Shown piece after piece: positions 52,042 to 53,888 of a stretch of 53,888 bases of DNA; the first letter of the stretch is position 1, and each line of letters starts with the position of its first letter. The notes under the pieces are model-generated. The model was not told the DNA's origin. It made no database searches and saw only the letters and a list, made by a program, of their open reading frames with translations. The stretch comes from Novosphingobium sp. (GTDB lineage: Bacteria > Pseudomonadota > Alphaproteobacteria > Sphingomonadales > Sphingomonadaceae), in contig NZ_JAIXZS010000059.1 in assembly GCF_027489515.1 (NCBI RefSeq), forward strand, positions 1-53,888, written 5' to 3'. Made by a program: the position numbers and the translations under genes.

Positions 52042-53115
52042 CTACACCCGCGCCACCGCCCCATCGGCCACGTGCCACACCGCAGCATCCCCCCCCAGCG
52101 GCTCGAACGGGGCTAGTTCGGTCCCCGTCATCCACACTTGCGCGCCGGTCTCGCCCAGCCGCTCGTAAAGCGCCGCGCGCCGCACGGGATCGAGGTGCGC
52201 CGCGATCTCATCGAGCAGCAGCACTTGCGGCCGCGCGCCCTTGGTCAGCGCGGCATGGGCGAGCACGATCGCAATCAGCATCGCCTTCTGTTCGCCGGTC
52301 GAACAATCCGCCGCCGGAGCCGCCTTCGCCGCGAGCGTGACGCCCAGATCATCGCGGTGGGCACCCGTCAACGTCCGCCCCGCCGCCCGGTCGCGCCGCC
52401 GCCCCTCGCTGAGGGCCGCACGCAGGGCTTCGGCTTCCACCGGCCCGCCCGCGACATACGCCAGCGCCGGCCGCGCAAACGGTGCCTCGGGCAGCGCTTC
52501 CAGCGCTCCCGCCAGCCCGGCAATCAGCCCTGCCCGCGCCCGCGCCAATTCCGCACCCGCTTCGGCCAGCCCGGCCTCGATCCCGTCAAGCCACAAGGGA
52601 TCAGGCTCGCCGGGCGCTTCCAGAAGGCGGTTGCGTTCCCGCAGCGCCGTCTCATAGCGGCTGGCGACCCGCGCGTGCCCCGGCTCCACCGCCAGCACCA
52701 GCCGGTCGAGGAACCGCCGCCGCGCGCCCGCACCTTCCGCAAACAGGCGGTCCATCGCGGGCGTCAACCAGGTGATCGAAAGCCATTCGCCCAGCCGCGC
52801 CGCCGGGCCTTCCGCGCCGTTGATGCGCACCGTCCGCCGCCCGGGCGCGGCAGGCGTGGACGCGGTCGCCAGTGCCACATCGCCGCCGCCCATTTCCGCC
52901 GCCACGGCAAAGCTGCCATCCCCGCCGCGCCCTGCCATCTCCGCCGGGTTCGCCCGCCTGAGGCCCCGCCCCGGCGAGAGCAGCGAGATCGCCTCCAGCA
53001 CATTGGTCTTGCCCGCGCCGTTTTCCCCGATCAGCACGTTGAAGCGGCCCGTGTCCTCCAGCCGCGTCGCGGCATGGTTGCGAAAATCGCGCAAGGTGAG
53101 GCGGGTGAGGGGCAT
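52042..53115 (-). CDS. recF: DNA replication and repair protein RecF
   Basis: SMC-like ATPase that helps load RecA at gaps with RecO and RecR. The 357-residue protein has [20 protein letters not shown] at the start, Walker [10 protein letters not shown] near 31, [26 protein letters not shown] near 118, the signature-like [17 protein letters not shown] near 285 and Walker [13 protein letters not shown] near 310. The ATG at 53115 is the canonical start; an upstream in-frame extension is rejected. No dnaN or gyrB is adjacent, so it lies apart from the origin-type cluster. Confidence 0.95.
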   Translation of the reverse strand: MPLTRLTLRDFRNHAATRLEDTGRFNVLIGENGAGKTNVLEAISLLSPGRGLRRANPAEMAGRGGDGSFAVAAEMGGGDVALATASTPAAPGRRTVRINGAEGPAARLGEWLSITWLTPAMDRLFAEGAGARRRFLDRLVLAVEPGHARVASRYETALRERNRLLEAPGEPDPLWLDGIEAGLAEAGAELARARAGLIAGLAGALEALPEAPFARPALAYVAGGPVEAEALRAALSEGRRRDRAAGRTLTGAHRDDLGVTLAAKAAPAADCSTGEQKAMLIAIVLAHAALTKGARPQVLLLDEIAAHLDPVRRAALYERLGETGAQVWMTGTELAPFEPLGGDAAVWHVADGAVARV

Positions 53116-53199
53116 CGCCGCCCGCGTTAGAGCGTTTCGCACGCCCGCGCAAAGCCGCCCAATTGACAAGCCCCCACACTTGCGGAACCTTCAGATGCC

Positions 53200-53637
53200 A
53201 TGCGCTTCCTCCTCCCGCTCGCCCTTGCGCTTGCCCTCAGCGCCAATGGCCCCGCACCAAGGCCTGCCATGAACCCCGTCGTCCACTTCGAGATCCCCGT
53301 CACCGATATTGATCGCGCCGTCCGCTTCTACGAGGCCGTGTTCGAGACGAAGCTCACCCGGCAGGAGGTCGATGGCTACGCGATGGCCTTCTTCCCCCGC
53401 GCCGATGGCAAGCCCGGCGCCAGCGGTGCGCTCGCCAGAGGCGATGTCTATGTGCCCTCGAAGTCGGGCGCGATCCTCTACTTCGATGTGCCAAGCATCG
53501 ACCCTGTCCTCACCCGCGCCACCGCCAACGGCGGCAAGGTGCTCTATCCCAGGAAGGACATCGGCGAGGCCGGCTTCGTCGCCGAGATCGAGGACAGCGA
53601 AGGCAACCGTATCGCGCTGAGCGCCCCGGCGGAGTGA
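53200..53637 (+). CDS. VOC-family (glyoxalase-like) protein
   Basis: A 145-residue vicinal-oxygen-chelate protein: VHFEIPVTDIDRAVRFYEAVF, YAMAFFPRADGKPG, ILYFDVPSIDPVLTRATANGG and FVAEIEDSEGNRIAL, a single paired beta-alpha-beta module of the type that dimerises. Substrate unknown. From the first ATG the protein has an unusual signal-like N-terminus (LLPLALALALSANG). The ATG at 53269 with AAGG upstream would give a normal cytoplasmic VOC protein of 122 residues; which start is used cannot be decided here. Confidence 0.85.
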   Translation: MRFLLPLALALALSANGPAPRPAMNPVVHFEIPVTDIDRAVRFYEAVFETKLTRQEVDGYAMAFFPRADGKPGASGALARGDVYVPSKSGAILYFDVPSIDPVLTRATANGGKVLYPRKDIGEAGFVAEIEDSEGNRIALSAPAE

Positions 53638-53673
53638 ATCCCGCGCCCAGACCTCCCCGCTACACCAACACTT

Positions 53674-53752
53674 CGTCATTGCGAGCGTAGCGAAGCAATC
53701 CAGAGCACCATGCACGTCCGCTCTGGATTGCTTCGCTACGCTCGCAATGACG
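53674..53752. repeat. Family A REP-like palindrome, full copy
   Basis: CGTCATTGCGAG at 53674 begins the element; GAAGCAATCCAGAGC at 53692-53706 is inverted at 53720-53734, closing with CGCAATGACG at 53743-53752. It lies just before the IS element. Confidence 0.9.
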
Positions 53753-53772
53753 AGTGGCGGAATACGAAACTA

Positions 53773-53888
53773 GGCTCAGGACCTATTAAAATGCTTGCGT
53801 AGCGTGCGATCAGTTGATTCAATGACGGCGCTGAGGAGGCGTTGTCATGAGCGATTTGATCTGGTTGTCAGAGGCGCAGATGCGCCGG
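53773..53888 (+). mobile_element. Left end of an IS5-family insertion sequence
   Basis: From about 53773 the sequence GGCTCAGGACCTATTAAA looks like an IS terminal repeat, preceded by CTA that may belong to a target duplication. It is followed after 55 nt by a transposase start. The element runs out of the window, so the right end cannot be seen. Confidence 0.65.
53847..53888 (+). CDS. IS5-family transposase, 5' fragment
   Basis: Only the first 14 codons (MSDLIWLSEAQMRR) fall in the window. This start is typical of IS5-type transposases common in sphingomonads, which continue with a DDE catalytic domain. GAGGAGG at 53833-53839 is a strong ribosome site. The end at 53888 is the window edge, not a stop. 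Confidence 0.75.
   Translation, partial: MSDLIWLSEAQMRR

Overview
The window is a gene-dense, GC-rich stretch of chromosome, most likely from an alphaproteobacterium of the order Sphingomonadales (Novosphingobium or Erythrobacteraceae-like). Reasons: the ftsZ-SPOR-ybjN-proC-BI-1 order, a cobA-DUF2849-cysI-DUF934-cysH sulfur operon, an obg-proB pair, and many 4-nt ATGA/GTGA/TTGA gene overlaps. No rRNA, CRISPR array or prophage is visible. The only mobile gene is an IS5-type transposase cut by the right edge. The assignment rests on gene content read by eye; no database search was run.

Layout. 1-7.4 kb: ftsZ, a long SPOR-domain protein, a YbjN-like protein, proC, a BI-1 membrane protein and a lipoprotein. 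7.4-11.2 kb: tRNA-Ala(CGC), a 144-bp palindrome, obg, proB and an epimerase-like SDR. 11.2-12.9 kb (minus): an ABC1 kinase coupled to a DCC thiol-oxidoreductase. 12.9-16.9 kb (minus): assimilatory sulfate reduction with siroheme methyltransferase. 17-22.4 kb: small proteins, mscS, metC, sseA, queF. 22.6-24.4 kb: an SDR-alcohol dehydrogenase pair. 24.4-32.5 kb: a complete phosphorylative L-rhamnose catabolic locus of two divergent arms: rhaK-lldD-MFS-deoR to the left and rhaD(aldolase-dehydrogenase)-rhaI to the right, with palindromic candidate operators. 32.5-34.8 kb: a phosphate module in which a Nudix hydrolase is read in frame into a DUF47/PhoU-like protein next to a PiT transporter, preceded by a Pho-box-like sequence. 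34.8-38.2 kb: tRNA-Thr(TGT), a DUF429-like predicted nuclease coupled to rarA, and a YqjI-like PadR regulator with DUF2218 downstream and a perfect palindrome upstream. 38.4-44.5 kb: a membrane protein, a large RTX protein, a GT4 glycosyltransferase, two glycine-zipper secreted proteins and DUF1993. 44.6-53.9 kb: typA, two DUF805 paralogues around a YbbAP/TesA-type block, recF, a VOC protein and the IS edge.

Two interspersed repeat families occupy the intergenic gaps. Family A carries a GAAGCAATCCAGAGC stem and occurs at about 7.5, 9.0, 38.2, 44.6 and 53.7 kb. Family B is a G/C-run hairpin, often a head-to-head doublet with four G-runs able in principle to form a G-quadruplex, at about 4.8, 20.4, 47.2, 51.3 and 51.95 kb.

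The most unusual candidate is the Nudix-DUF47-PiT module with its Pho-box-like upstream region and non-canonical start. The rhamnose locus is metabolically the most complete: transporter, isomerase, kinase, fused aldolase/lactaldehyde dehydrogenase and lactate dehydrogenase together would convert L-rhamnose to DHAP and pyruvate.
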